Of a stretch of DNA of 64,000 bases, positions 49,227 through 58,376 are shown piece after piece. The notes beneath the pieces were generated by a model. That model made no database searches. It was not told the origin of the DNA and saw only the letters and a program-made list of their open reading frames with translations. Position 1 is the first letter of the stretch. Each line of letters begins with the position of its first letter. Made by a program: the position numbers and the translations under genes. Source of the stretch: DATATV01 sp035551355 (GTDB lineage Bacteria > Actinomycetota > Actinomycetes > Mycobacteriales > Pseudonocardiaceae); the NCBI GenBank assembly GCA_035551355.1, contig DASZNF010000034.1, positions 51,194 through 115,193 on the forward strand, in the 5' to 3' direction.

Positions 49227-50671
49227 GCGCCGCACTGGTCTTCGCCTTCGCCGGAATCGTGCTGATCGGCGTCCTCGGTTTCCTGGGCCGGCGCAAACCG
49301 ACGGCGGAGATCACCGAGTGGACCGTGGGCGGGCGCCGGTTCGGCGCGCTGACCATGTGGTTCCTGCAGGCCGGGGAAATCTTCACCACCTTCACCTTCC
49401 TGGGCATGGCCGGCCTGGCCTTCTCCGGCGGGGTGGCCGCCACCTACGCGCTGCCCTACGTCCCGCTGGGCTACCTGCTGGTGTTCTTCCTGGCCCGCCG
49501 GTTGTGGAACCTGGGGCGCCGCAACGGATATCTCACCCAGGGCGATTTCCTGGAGGGCCGGTACGACAGCCGCCTGCTGGGCACCCTGGCCGCCGTGCTC
49601 GGCGTGGTGTTCGTGCTGCCCTACCTGCAACTGCAGATCACCGGGCTCGGCCTGATCGTCAAACTGGTCACCGGGGACGCCACGTCCAGCAATGTCAGCA
49701 TGATCGTGGGCTGCGTGCTGGTCGTCGCGTTCGTGCTGTGGTCGGGCATGCGCGGGGTGGCCACCACGTCCTACTTCAAGGACGTGATCATGCTGGTCGC
49801 GTTGCTACTTATCCTGGTCATGGTGCCCGCGCACTTCCACGGCGGGATTTCCGGGATATTCCAGCGAATCCAGCAACTGCACCCGAGTTCGCTGATCGTG
49901 CACGCGGGCAGCAACGACCACACCTGGTACTTCACCAGCATGCTTGTCTCCGCGATCGGCGTCGGCTTCATGACCCTGCCGCACACCTGGCCGGCGCTGA
50001 TGTCCGCGCGCGACCCGAGGGTGCTGCGCCGCAACTACATCTGGATTCCGCTGTACGAGGTGCTGTTGCTGGTGCCGATGCTGGTCGGCTTCGCCGCGGT
50101 CCTGGTGCTGGCCAAAGGCAGCAACTCCAACGCGATCCTGCTGACGCTGAGCAAACAACTGCTGCCGCCGTGGGCGCTCGGCCTGATCGTGGTGGCCGGG
50201 ATCGCCACCGCGATGGTGCCGGCCGCGGGCATCCTGATCGGCATCTCCTCTCTGGTGGCGCGCAACATCGCGCGCGTGAGAACCGATCGGCAACAGGTCC
50301 GGGTCAACCACCTCACCGTGGTGGTGGCCTGCGGGCTGGCCTTGTTGCTGGGTATCTTCCGGCCCGGTCTGCTGGCCAACCTGTTGCTGCTGACCTATTC
50401 CGGCACCGTGCAACTGGCCCCGGGCAACGGACTGGCCTTCCTGCGCAAGGTGCCGGTGGGCAAGGCGCCGGTGCTGGCCGGGCTGATCGTCGGCGAGATC
50501 GTGGTGATCTGGCTGACCTTCTGGGAAACGGATCTGTTCGGCACGTTCAACGTCGGCCTGGTCGGGCTGGGGGCGAACCTGGTGGTGCTGGCCATCGCCG
50601 CCGGCATCGAACGACTCGCGGCCGCCCGGGCCCCGCAACCGGAACCCGGATCCGTGGAGACCGCCGGATGA
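49223..50671 (+). CDS. Sodium:solute symporter (SSS family)
   Basis: A 482-residue SSS transporter with about 13 helices. Early motifs are EWTVGGRRFGALTMWFLQAG and GYLTQGDFLEGRYDS. Others are WSGMRGVATTSYFKD and the late GIATAMVPAAGILIGISSLV, with Ser/Thr residues at Na+ sites in the PanF/PutP fold. GTG 49223 overlaps the DUF3311 stop and its own stop overlaps the next ATG (ATGA), so the genes form a tight operon. The substrate is probably the acylated amino acid, dipeptide or related carboxylate handled by the two flanking hydrolases. This is inferred from context only. Confidence 0.92.
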   Translation: MSAALVFAFAGIVLIGVLGFLGRRKPTAEITEWTVGGRRFGALTMWFLQAGEIFTTFTFLGMAGLAFSGGVAATYALPYVPLGYLLVFFLARRLWNLGRRNGYLTQGDFLEGRYDSRLLGTLAAVLGVVFVLPYLQLQITGLGLIVKLVTGDATSSNVSMIVGCVLVVAFVLWSGMRGVATTSYFKDVIMLVALLLILVMVPAHFHGGISGIFQRIQQLHPSSLIVHAGSNDHTWYFTSMLVSAIGVGFMTLPHTWPALMSARDPRVLRRNYIWIPLYEVLLLVPMLVGFAAVLVLAKGSNSNAILLTLSKQLLPPWALGLIVVAGIATAMVPAAGILIGISSLVARNIARVRTDRQQVRVNHLTVVVACGLALLLGIFRPGLLANLLLLTYSGTVQLAPGNGLAFLRKVPVGKAPVLAGLIVGEIVVIWLTFWETDLFGTFNVGLVGLGANLVVLAIAAGIERLAAARAPQPEPGSVETAG

Positions 50672-51903
50672 CCCGCACCCTGTTCACCGGCGGCCAGGTG
50701 TTCGACGGCACCGGCGCCGCACCGGCCCGCGCCGACGTGCTGATCGAACACGACCGGATCATCGCCGTCGGCACCGACCTGGACGGCGACCAGGCCGTGG
50801 ACTGCACCGGAACCACACTGCTGCCCGGCCTGTTCGACTGCCACGTGCACGTCACCGCCTCCGGCAACCTGAGCCTGGCCGCGCGGGTGCAGCGGCCGTT
50901 CTCCTACCAGTTCTACGAGGCCGTGCGGAACCTGGAGAAAACCCTGAAGCTGGGCATCACCACGGTGCGCGACGCGGCCGGCGCCGACCTGGGCATCCAG
51001 CAGGCGGTCGCCGACGGGCTGATCCGCGGCCCCCGGCTGCAGATCTCGGTCGGGCTGATCTCGCAGACCGGCGGGCACGGCGACGGCTGGGCGCCCTCGG
51101 GCATGTTCGCGCCCTTGCACCTGCCGCACCCCGGCCGTCCCTCGGCCGTCGCCGACGGCCCGGACGAACTGCGCCGGGTGTCCCGGCAACTGCTGCGGGC
51201 CGGGGCGCAGGTGTTGAAGGTGTGCGCCACCGGGGGAGTGCTGTCCCCGCGGGATGATCCGCGGCATTCGCAGTTCACCGAGGAGGAACTGCGCGTGGTG
51301 GTCGTCGAGGCGCAAATGCAGGGCCGGTACGCGATGGCGCACGCGCAGGGCGCGGCCGGCATCAAGAACGCGCTGCGGGCCGGGGTGCGCTCCATCGAGC
51401 ACGGCATCTACCTCGACGACGAAGCGATCGAGCTGATGCTGGCGAAAAAGGCCTGGCTGGTGCCCACGCTGATCGCGCCGATCGCGGTGATCCGGGCCGC
51501 CGACGCGGGCATGGACATCGCGGAATCGGTGCTGCGCAAGGCCAAGGAGGTAGCCGAGGTGCACCTGGCGTCGGTGCGCGCGGCGGTGGCGGCCGGGGTG
51601 CGCATCGCCATGGGCACGGACTCCGGTGTCGGTCCACATGGGACGAATCTCGAGGAGTTGCCGTTGCTGCACAACGCCGGGTTGTCCCCGGCCCAGGTGC
51701 TGGCCGCGACCGCCTCCTCGGCGGCCGAACTCCTTGGCTACGGCGAGGAACTGGGTAGACTCGCCGCCGGTTACCGGGCCGATCTGGTGGTGGTCGAGGG
51801 TGACGCGCTGGACCTGGCCGTGCGGCCCGACGCACTGCCCGGGGCGGTGCGCGAGGTGTGGCAGGACGGGGCGCGGCAGACCGGTCCGGCGGACACCGAG
51901 TAG
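50668..51903 (+). CDS. Prolidase-like metal-dependent amidohydrolase
   Basis: A 411-residue amidohydrolase-superfamily enzyme. Metal ligands appear in LFDCHVHVTAS (H-x-H), LKVCATGGV (Lys for the carboxylated bridge), MAHAQG, SIEHGIYL and MGTDSG (Asp). The sequence type resembles Sgx9260/CC2672-like Xaa-Arg or Xaa-Pro dipeptidases and imidazolonepropionase relatives, rather than dihydroorotases. There is no signal peptide, so it is cytosolic. ATG 50668 overlaps the symporter stop by 4 bp. Last gene of the four-gene unit, so it probably completes hydrolysis of the imported compound. Confidence 0.9.
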   Translation: MTRTLFTGGQVFDGTGAAPARADVLIEHDRIIAVGTDLDGDQAVDCTGTTLLPGLFDCHVHVTASGNLSLAARVQRPFSYQFYEAVRNLEKTLKLGITTVRDAAGADLGIQQAVADGLIRGPRLQISVGLISQTGGHGDGWAPSGMFAPLHLPHPGRPSAVADGPDELRRVSRQLLRAGAQVLKVCATGGVLSPRDDPRHSQFTEEELRVVVVEAQMQGRYAMAHAQGAAGIKNALRAGVRSIEHGIYLDDEAIELMLAKKAWLVPTLIAPIAVIRAADAGMDIAESVLRKAKEVAEVHLASVRAAVAAGVRIAMGTDSGVGPHGTNLEELPLLHNAGLSPAQVLAATASSAAELLGYGEELGRLAAGYRADLVVVEGDALDLAVRPDALPGAVREVWQDGARQTGPADTE

Positions 51904-52003
51904 ATCGGCTGCCGATGAGCTCGGCAACCGACACTTTCTCTTGTGCTGGAACACTTTCCGCTCGTTGTTGACGGACCGAAGGCCGCCGTGGAGGGTGGCG
52001 GCC

Positions 52004-53134
52004 ATGACCGAGCAGGCAAATCCCGAACCGCTGAAGTTCGCCTACTGGGTACCCAACGTCAGCGGCGGCCTGGTGACCAGCGACATCGAGCAGCGCACCG
52101 ACTGGAGTTACGAGTACAACCGGGAACTCGCCGTGCTGGCCGAGAACAACGGCTTCGAGTACGCGCTGTCCCAGGTGCGCTACATGGCCAGCTACGGAGC
52201 GGCCTACCAGCAGGAGTCGACCAGTTTCAGCCTGGCGCTGCTGCTGGCCACCCAGCGGCTGAAGGTGATCGCCGCGGTGCACCCGGGCCTGTGGCACCCG
52301 GCGGTGCTGGCCAAACTGATCTCCACCGCCGATCACCTCTCCGGCGGCCGGGCCGCGGTGAACGTGGTCAGTGGCTGGTTCAAGGGCGAGTTCACCGCGC
52401 TGGGTGAGCCGTGGCTGGAACACGACGAGCGCTACCGCCGCTCCGAGGAGTTCATCCGGGTGCTGCGGGAAAGCTGGACCCAGGACAATGCCGAGTTCGC
52501 AGGCGACTTCTACCGGCTGCGCGGCTACGACCTCAAGCCCAAGCCGGTCGAGGTGCCCGGCCGGGCCCACCCGGAGGTGTTCCAGGGTGGTAACTCCACC
52601 GCCGCCCGGACCATGGCCGGCCGGGTGTCGGACTGGTATTTCAGCAACGGCAAGGACTTCGACGGCATCACCGAGCAGATCGCTGATGTCAACGCCTCGG
52701 CCCGGCAGCACAACCGCTCGGTTCGCTTCGGCCTCAACGGTTTCCTCATCGCCCGGGACACCGAGCGGGAGGCGCGGGAGACACTGCGGGAGATCGTGGC
52801 CAAGGCCAATGTCGAGGCGGTGCACGGCTTCCGGGACGCGGTGGCCCAGGCCGGCGGCTCGACCTCGGACCGCAAGGGCATGTGGGCCGACTCCAGCTTC
52901 GAGGATCTGGTGCAGTACAACGACGGCTTCCGCAGCAAGCTGATCGGTGAGCCGGAGCAGATCGCCCGGCGGATCATCGAGTACAAGAGGCGCGGGGTGA
53001 ACCTGCTGCTGCTCGGTTTCCTGCACTACCACGAGGACGTGGCCTACTTCGGCAAGCACGTGCTGCCCATCGTGCGGCAGCTGGAATCGGAACTGGACAC
53101 CTCTGCCGCGGTGGCCGAGCCGATCGGCGTATGA
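52004..53134 (+). CDS. sfnG: SfnG-type FMNH2-dependent dimethylsulfone monooxygenase
   Basis: A 376-residue bacterial luciferase-like (LLM) monooxygenase. Features typical of SfnG are LKFAYWVPNVSGGLVTSDIE at the start, ALSQVRYMASYGAAYQQEST, AAVHPGLWHPAVLAKLISTA and VNVVSGWFKGEFTALG. SfnG oxidises dimethylsulfone to methanesulfinate with FMNH2 and O2, feeding sulfur assimilation. ATG 52004 follows GGAGGGTGG. Its stop overlaps the ATG of the acyl-CoA-dehydrogenase-like gene, and an SsuD gene follows, so the three form a sulfur-scavenging operon. No flavin reductase or ABC importer is in the visible unit. Confidence 0.9.
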   Translation: MTEQANPEPLKFAYWVPNVSGGLVTSDIEQRTDWSYEYNRELAVLAENNGFEYALSQVRYMASYGAAYQQESTSFSLALLLATQRLKVIAAVHPGLWHPAVLAKLISTADHLSGGRAAVNVVSGWFKGEFTALGEPWLEHDERYRRSEEFIRVLRESWTQDNAEFAGDFYRLRGYDLKPKPVEVPGRAHPEVFQGGNSTAARTMAGRVSDWYFSNGKDFDGITEQIADVNASARQHNRSVRFGLNGFLIARDTEREARETLREIVAKANVEAVHGFRDAVAQAGGSTSDRKGMWADSSFEDLVQYNDGFRSKLIGEPEQIARRIIEYKRRGVNLLLLGFLHYHEDVAYFGKHVLPIVRQLESELDTSAAVAEPIGV

Positions 53135-54339
53135 CCGGCCTGATCGCCGGGAACCCGGTCGCCACCCGGATCGCCGGGGACACGCAGGCCATCGCGGTCG
53201 CGGCCGAGCTGTCCGCACGGTTCGGGCTCGGTGCGGCCGACCGGGACGCACATCGGGAACTGCCGCACACGCAGCTGGCCGAGCTGTCGGCCAGCGGCCT
53301 GTTGGCCGTCACCGTGCCCCGCGAGTTCGGCGGCGCCGACGTGGCCAGTGCGACCCTGGCCGAGGTGATCCGGTTGCTGGCCACGGCCGATCCGAACATC
53401 GCGCAGATCCCGCACAGCCATTTCGTCTACGTCAACGCCCTCCGCTCGGCCGGCAGCCCGGACCAACGGGAGTTCTTCTTCGCCGAAATCCTGGCCGGCA
53501 AACGGATCGGCAACGCGCAGTCGGAACTGGGCACCAAACACGCCCAGGACTACCGCACCCGGTTGAGCCCGCATCCGGACGGCGGCTTCCGGCTGGACGG
53601 CACCAAGCACTACGCCACCGGCGCGCTGTTCGCCGACTGGATCTCCGTGCTGGCCCGCGATTCCGCCGGCGAACTGGTCGCCGCGTACGTGCCGGCCGGC
53701 ACGCCCGGTCTGACCGTTGTGGACGATTGGGCCGGGATGGGCCAGCGCACCACGGCCAGCGGGAAGGTGGAACTGGACGGCGTCCGGGTGCCGGCCGAAC
53801 GGGTCGTGCCCTACCACCTCACCTTCACCGGACCGCAGCTGTTCGGCGCGCATGCGCAGCTGATGCACGCCGCGATCGACGTGGGCATCGCCCGCGGCGC
53901 GCTGACCGACGCGGCCGAGTTCGTGCGCACCAAGTCCCGGCCCTGGTCGGAGAGCGGGGCCGATTCGGCGGCCGAGGACCCGCTGACCATCCAGCGGTTC
54001 GGCGAACTGGAGCTGCGGGTCCGCGCCGCCGAAGCACTGTTGGAACAGGCGGGCCGGGCTGTGGACGCGGCTCGCGCCGACCTGACCGGGGACACCGCGG
54101 CGGCCGCGTCCATCGCGGTGGCCGCGGCCAAGGCGTTCGCCGATCCGGTCGCGGTGGGTGTGGCCGACGCGGTGTTCGAGGTGTCCGGCACCCGCTCGGC
54201 CCTCGACTCGCTGAATCTGCACCGGCACTGGCGCAACGCCCGCACGCACACCCTGCACGACCCGGTCCGCTGGAAGATCCAGCACATCGGCCGGTACTCG
54301 CTGAATGGCACGCCGCCTCCCCGGCACGGCCAGATCTGA
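53131..54339 (+). CDS. SfnB-type acyl-CoA-dehydrogenase-fold sulfur acquisition flavoprotein
   Basis: A 402-residue member of the acyl-CoA dehydrogenase fold in its flavin monooxygenase branch (SfnB/DszC/SoxC). It has LAEVIRLLATADPNIAQIPH, the NAQSELGTKHAQDY substrate/FMN loop, TKHYATGALFADWISVLA and the late FEVSGTRSALDSLNLHRHWR motif, shared with DszC-like enzymes. No CoA-dehydrogenase catalytic Glu is evident in the expected position. The role is probably oxidation of an organosulfur compound with reduced FMN. ATG 53131 overlaps the sfnG stop by 4 bp. The exact reaction is unknown. Confidence 0.88.
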   Translation: MTGLIAGNPVATRIAGDTQAIAVAAELSARFGLGAADRDAHRELPHTQLAELSASGLLAVTVPREFGGADVASATLAEVIRLLATADPNIAQIPHSHFVYVNALRSAGSPDQREFFFAEILAGKRIGNAQSELGTKHAQDYRTRLSPHPDGGFRLDGTKHYATGALFADWISVLARDSAGELVAAYVPAGTPGLTVVDDWAGMGQRTTASGKVELDGVRVPAERVVPYHLTFTGPQLFGAHAQLMHAAIDVGIARGALTDAAEFVRTKSRPWSESGADSAAEDPLTIQRFGELELRVRAAEALLEQAGRAVDAARADLTGDTAAAASIAVAAAKAFADPVAVGVADAVFEVSGTRSALDSLNLHRHWRNARTHTLHDPVRWKIQHIGRYSLNGTPPPRHGQI

Positions 54340-54352
54340 CCCGGAGCGCATC

Positions 54353-55513
54353 ATGAGCCTGACCTTCCACTGGTTCCTGCCGACCTACGGCGACAGCCGC
54401 TACCTGGTCGGCGGCGGGCACGGCACGGACATCACCACGGCCGGCGGCGACCGCCCGGCGAATTTGGCCTATCTGGGCCAGATCGCCCGCAGTGCCGAGC
54501 AACTCGGCTTCGTCGGCGCGCTCACCCCGACCGGGGCGTGGTGCGAGGACGCCTGGCTGACCACGGCGATGCTGGCCAGCCAGTCCGAGCGGCTGAAGTT
54601 CCTGGTGGCGTTTCGCCCCGGCTCGATCAGCCCGACGCTGGGCGCGCAGATGGCCGCCACCTTCCAGCGGCACTCCGCGGGCCGGTTGCTGCTCAACGTG
54701 GTCACCGGGGGAGAGGACCACGAACAGCGCGCCTACGGCGATTTCCTGGGCAAGGACGAGCGCTACGAGCGCACCGACGAGTTCCTGTCGGTGGTGCGCG
54801 GACTGTGGCGCGGTGAGCGGGTCTCGTTGTCCGGCAAGCACATCCGGGTCGAGGAGGCCAAGCTCAACCGGCTGCCCGATCCGGTGCCGGAGATCTACTT
54901 CGGCGGTTCCTCGGCGGCCGCTGGCCGGGTCGCGGCCAAGCACGTCGACGTGTACCTGACCTGGGGAGAACCGCCGGCGCAGGTGGCCGAGAAGATCGGC
55001 CGGATTCGGGAACTGGCGGCCGAAGAAGGGCGCACGCCGCGGTTCGGCATCCGGCTGCACGTGATCAGCCGGGACACCGCGCAGCAGGCCTGGGCCGAGG
55101 CCGAGCGGCTGCTGTCGGCGCTGGACCCGGCGGTGATCGCCGGAGTGCAGGAGGGGCTGCGCAAGAGCCAGTCCGAGGGCCAGCGGCGGATGCTGGACCT
55201 GCACGGCGGCAACGCGGACGACCTGGAGATCTACCCGAACCTGTGGGCCGGGGTCGGTCTGGTGCGCGGCGGCGCGGGCACCGCGCTGGTGGGCAGTCAC
55301 GCCGAGGTGGCCGAGCGGATCGAGGAGTACCACGCGCTGGGCATCGACGAGTTCGTGCTGTCCGGGCATCCGCACCTCGAGGAGGCCTACTGGTTCGGCG
55401 AGGGCGTGCTACCCCTGTTGCGGCGCAAGGGTTTGTGGCAACACCCGGCGCAGGTGCAGGCCGAGCCGAAGGCGGCCATCCCGTTCGCCGAGCTGGCCCC
55501 GGCGGCACGCTGA
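54353..55513 (+). CDS. ssuD: SsuD-type FMNH2-dependent alkanesulfonate monooxygenase
   Basis: A 386-residue LLM-fold enzyme close to SsuD: MSLTFHWFLPTYGDSRYLVG, PTGAWCEDAW carrying the conserved Cys (Cys54-type of E. coli SsuD), FLVAFRPGSISPTLGAQMAA, LLNVVTGG, and EIYFGGSSAAAGRVAAKH. SsuD splits alkanesulfonates to aldehyde and sulfite using FMNH2. ATG 54353 follows GGAG. Third gene of the sulfone/sulfonate operon. Methanesulfinate/methanesulfonate from SfnG would need further oxidation, which this enzyme or MsuD-like activity could supply. Confidence 0.9.
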   Translation: MSLTFHWFLPTYGDSRYLVGGGHGTDITTAGGDRPANLAYLGQIARSAEQLGFVGALTPTGAWCEDAWLTTAMLASQSERLKFLVAFRPGSISPTLGAQMAATFQRHSAGRLLLNVVTGGEDHEQRAYGDFLGKDERYERTDEFLSVVRGLWRGERVSLSGKHIRVEEAKLNRLPDPVPEIYFGGSSAAAGRVAAKHVDVYLTWGEPPAQVAEKIGRIRELAAEEGRTPRFGIRLHVISRDTAQQAWAEAERLLSALDPAVIAGVQEGLRKSQSEGQRRMLDLHGGNADDLEIYPNLWAGVGLVRGGAGTALVGSHAEVAERIEEYHALGIDEFVLSGHPHLEEAYWFGEGVLPLLRRKGLWQHPAQVQAEPKAAIPFAELAPAAR

Positions 55514-55549
55514 GTCACCGGGATTGACGCTCGTGGGAGCATCAGTGAC

Positions 55550-56791
55550 GTGGACGAACGTGAGGGTGATTCACGTCTGATCTCGCGCCGCTCGATGCTG
55601 TCCGGGTCGGCGGCCGCGCTGCTGGCCGCGTCGGCCGGTGTCGCGCTGGCCCCCCGGGCGCAGGCGGCGAGCGCCTTCCATTGGGGCGTGGCCTCTTCCG
55701 GCTTCCAGTGCGAGGGCTACGCCCCGGACAGCAACTGGCGTCGCTACGTCGACGCCAGGGAATCCGGCATCTCCGATCCCTACGGCAACTCGGTCGACTT
55801 CCGGCACCGCTACGCCGCCGACATCGCACTGGCCGCCGCGATGGGCGTGAACACCTACCGGTTCGGCGTGGAATGGGCCCGCATCGAACCACAGCGCGGC
55901 GTGCTCGATCAGACCGAGCTGGCCTACTACGACGATGTGGTGCGGACCGTGCGGGCCGCCGGGATGACCCCGATGATCACCCTGGACCACTGGGTGTATC
56001 CGGGCTGGGTGGCCGACCAGGGCGCCTGGGACACCGAGGACACGGTCGCCGACTGGCTGACCAGCGCCCGGCGTGTGGTGTCCCGGTACGCCGGTCTTGG
56101 CGTCCTGTGGATCACCATCAACGAGCCCACGATCTACCTGTCCAACGAAACCAAGTACCGGAGCATGAACCCGGTGCAGATCGCGTTGATGCAGACGCAT
56201 CTGGTGCAGGCACACCGAAGCGCCTACGACCTGATCCACCAACTCGACCCCGGCGCGCTGGTGACCAGCAACCTGGCCTACCTGCCGCCGCCGCTGGAAC
56301 CGTTGAACGACGCGGGTTTCTTCGACCAGGTCACCGACAAACTCGATTTCATCGGCCTGGACTACTACTACGGCCTGAGCCTGACCAACCTCACCGTGAT
56401 CGAGGAGGTGACCGGCGCCGTGTGGAACATCAAGCCCGATCCGCAGGGGCTTTACCAAGCCCTGCACAGTTACCACGCGAAGGTTCCGGCGCTTCCGTTG
56501 TATGTGGTGGAAAACGGGATGCCCACCGACAACGGGCAACCACGGTCCGACGGCGTGACCCGCTCGGCACACCTGACCGAGCACATCTACTGGATGAAGC
56601 AGGCGATCGCCGACGGCCTGAACGTGATCGGCTACAACTACTGGAGCATCACCGACAACTACGAGTGGGGCACCTACGAACCCCGTTTCGGCCTGTACAC
56701 GGTGAACGTGCTCGACGACCCCAGCCTGACCCGCACCGCAACCGATGCCGTCGCCACGTACCAGCAGATCATCAGCGACGGCATCGGCTGA
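55550..56791 (+). CDS. Tat-exported family 1 glycoside hydrolase
   Basis: A 413-residue GH1 enzyme with a twin-arginine signal: SRRSMLSGSAAALLAASAGV, cleavage near AQA (about residue 39). The TIM-barrel shows TINEPTIY (Asn191 and acid/base Glu192) and YVVENGMP (nucleophile Glu321). The family-typical end is WSITDNYEWGTYEPRFGLY. GH1 proteins are mostly cytosolic beta-glucosidases, so Tat export of a folded enzyme is unusual. At about 374 mature residues it is shorter than the common 440-480. A retaining beta-glycosidase acting outside the cell is likely. GTG 55550 follows GGGAG. Convergent with an MFS gene. Confidence 0.92.
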   Translation: MDEREGDSRLISRRSMLSGSAAALLAASAGVALAPRAQAASAFHWGVASSGFQCEGYAPDSNWRRYVDARESGISDPYGNSVDFRHRYAADIALAAAMGVNTYRFGVEWARIEPQRGVLDQTELAYYDDVVRTVRAAGMTPMITLDHWVYPGWVADQGAWDTEDTVADWLTSARRVVSRYAGLGVLWITINEPTIYLSNETKYRSMNPVQIALMQTHLVQAHRSAYDLIHQLDPGALVTSNLAYLPPPLEPLNDAGFFDQVTDKLDFIGLDYYYGLSLTNLTVIEEVTGAVWNIKPDPQGLYQALHSYHAKVPALPLYVVENGMPTDNGQPRSDGVTRSAHLTEHIYWMKQAIADGLNVIGYNYWSITDNYEWGTYEPRFGLYTVNVLDDPSLTRTATDAVATYQQIISDGIG

Positions 56792-56818
56792 CCCCTCGGT
56801 GGCGCGGGCCAGATTGGC

Positions 56819-58273
56819 TCAGCGGCGCGGATCCGGGAGCCGGTGGCCGAACACCGACAGGACCGCGGCGACCAGCACCATCACGCCGAGCACCAGCACG
56901 AAGGCGGTGCGCATGCCCAGCGAGCCGCCGGACAGCGCGGCGTACAGCGTGCCAAGGGTGGCCACGCCCAGCGCCAGGAAGGTCTGCTGGGTGGTGACCA
57001 GCGCGCCGCTGCCCACCCCGGCCCGCTCCACCGGCACCTGGGACAGGATCACCCGGAACAGCGTGGTCATGGTCATTCCCTGGCCGAAGCCGACCACCAC
57101 CATGCCCGGCGCCAGGCTCAGCGGGGTCAGGTGCGGCCAGTTGGCCAGCACCAGCCCGGCCAGGATCACCAGGCCGATGCCCTGGATGGTCGCCCCGTAG
57201 GGCACCACCTTGGCGCCGAACCGGGTGACCAGCCGGCTGCTGATCAGCGAGGCGGCCAGGAAGCCCAGCGCCATGGGGGTCAGCGCCAGACCGGAGCCGA
57301 ACGCGCCAAGGTGCAGACCGTCCTGCAGGGTCAGCGCGTAGACGAACATGAATCCGCCGAAGCCGGTGAAGAACGGTGCGGCCAGCAGCAGGCCCCGGCG
57401 CATGCTGGGCACCCGCATCACCGACGGCGGCAGCAGTGGCACCCGCCCGTCCCGTTCCGCGCGCACCTCGACCACCACGAACGCGGCCAGCGCGAACGGG
57501 AAGACCGCCAGCAGGGCCCAGGTCCACGGCGCCCAGCCGACCGCGCGGCCCTCCATCAGCGGGATCAGCAGCGACAGCAGGGTGATCGCGAGCAGCGCGG
57601 TGCCCGGCCGGTCGACCCGGACCGGCGTGGTGGACCGGGTTTCCGGCACGGTGCGCAGGCCCATGATCAGCCCGGCCAGCCCGACCGGCACGTTGACCAG
57701 GAAGATCGGCCGCCACTCGGTACCCGCGATGTCCGCCGACACCAGCAGGCCCCCGAGCAGCTGTCCGACCACGGTGCTCACCCCACCGGTGGCGCCGTAG
57801 AAGCCCAGCGCGGACGAGCGCCGCTGGCCGGAGGTGGTGGCCTGGATGGTGGACAGCACCTGCGGCAGCATCAGGGCCGAGGCCGCGCCCTGGGCGGCCC
57901 GGGCCAGCACCAGGGAGAACGCGGTGGGGGCCAGCCCGCAGGCCAGCGAGGTGACGGTGAACGCGGCCAGGCCGAACAGGAACAGCCGGCGCCGGCCGAA
58001 CGTGTCGCCCAGCCGCCCACCCAGCACCAGCAGCAGCGCGTAGGTGATGCCGTACCCGGCGACGACCAGTTCCAACGTCGCGTTGTTCGCGTGCAGGGTG
58101 GCGTCGATGGTGGGCAGGGCGACATTGACGATGAAGAAGTCGATCATGGGCAGCGCGGCGCCCAGCAACAGGGTGACCAGGCCCGCGGAGGTCAGTCCGG
58201 CGGTCCGGTGCTTTCCGCCCGCGATCCCGGCCGAGGTTCTCGGCCGGGCGGAGACAGTCTGACTCGATGTCAT
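56819..58273 (-). CDS. MFS transporter, DHA2 (14-helix) family
   Basis: A 484-residue exporter with helix-1 motif MIDFFIVNVALPTIDATL (DHA2 D-x3-VNVALP), motif A GRLGDTFGRRRLFL, and antiporter motif C-like GFYGATGGVSTVVGQLLGGLL. It likely exports drugs or toxic metabolites. The ATG at 58271-58273 faces a MmyB-type regulator gene across 103 bp that contains several CCTGGTA half-sites, so it is probably that regulator's target. Confidence 0.92.
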   Translation of the reverse strand: MTSSQTVSARPRTSAGIAGGKHRTAGLTSAGLVTLLLGAALPMIDFFIVNVALPTIDATLHANNATLELVVAGYGITYALLLVLGGRLGDTFGRRRLFLFGLAAFTVTSLACGLAPTAFSLVLARAAQGAASALMLPQVLSTIQATTSGQRRSSALGFYGATGGVSTVVGQLLGGLLVSADIAGTEWRPIFLVNVPVGLAGLIMGLRTVPETRSTTPVRVDRPGTALLAITLLSLLIPLMEGRAVGWAPWTWALLAVFPFALAAFVVVEVRAERDGRVPLLPPSVMRVPSMRRGLLLAAPFFTGFGGFMFVYALTLQDGLHLGAFGSGLALTPMALGFLAASLISSRLVTRFGAKVVPYGATIQGIGLVILAGLVLANWPHLTPLSLAPGMVVVGFGQGMTMTTLFRVILSQVPVERAGVGSGALVTTQQTFLALGVATLGTLYAALSGGSLGMRTAFVLVLGVMVLVAAVLSVFGHRLPDPRR

Positions 58274-58300
58274 GGGAACCAGGATGCGACGGTTTCCACA

Positions 58301-58345
58301 CTGGTACCAGGAGCCTGTTTATCCTGGTACTCGAAACACCTGGTA
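58301..58345. promoter_or_regulatory. Cluster of CCTGGTA-type sites between MFS and MmyB-type genes
   Basis: CTGGTACCAG (58301-58310) is a perfect palindrome. CCTGGTAC recurs at 58323-58330 and ACCTGGTA at 58338-58345, with an inverted AACCAGG at 58276-58282. The periodic half-sites in a divergent spacer suggest binding of the adjacent regulator. Confidence 0.6.
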
Positions 58346-58376
58346 ATAGGTTCGCCGACGTGTCACAGTAGTAGTC

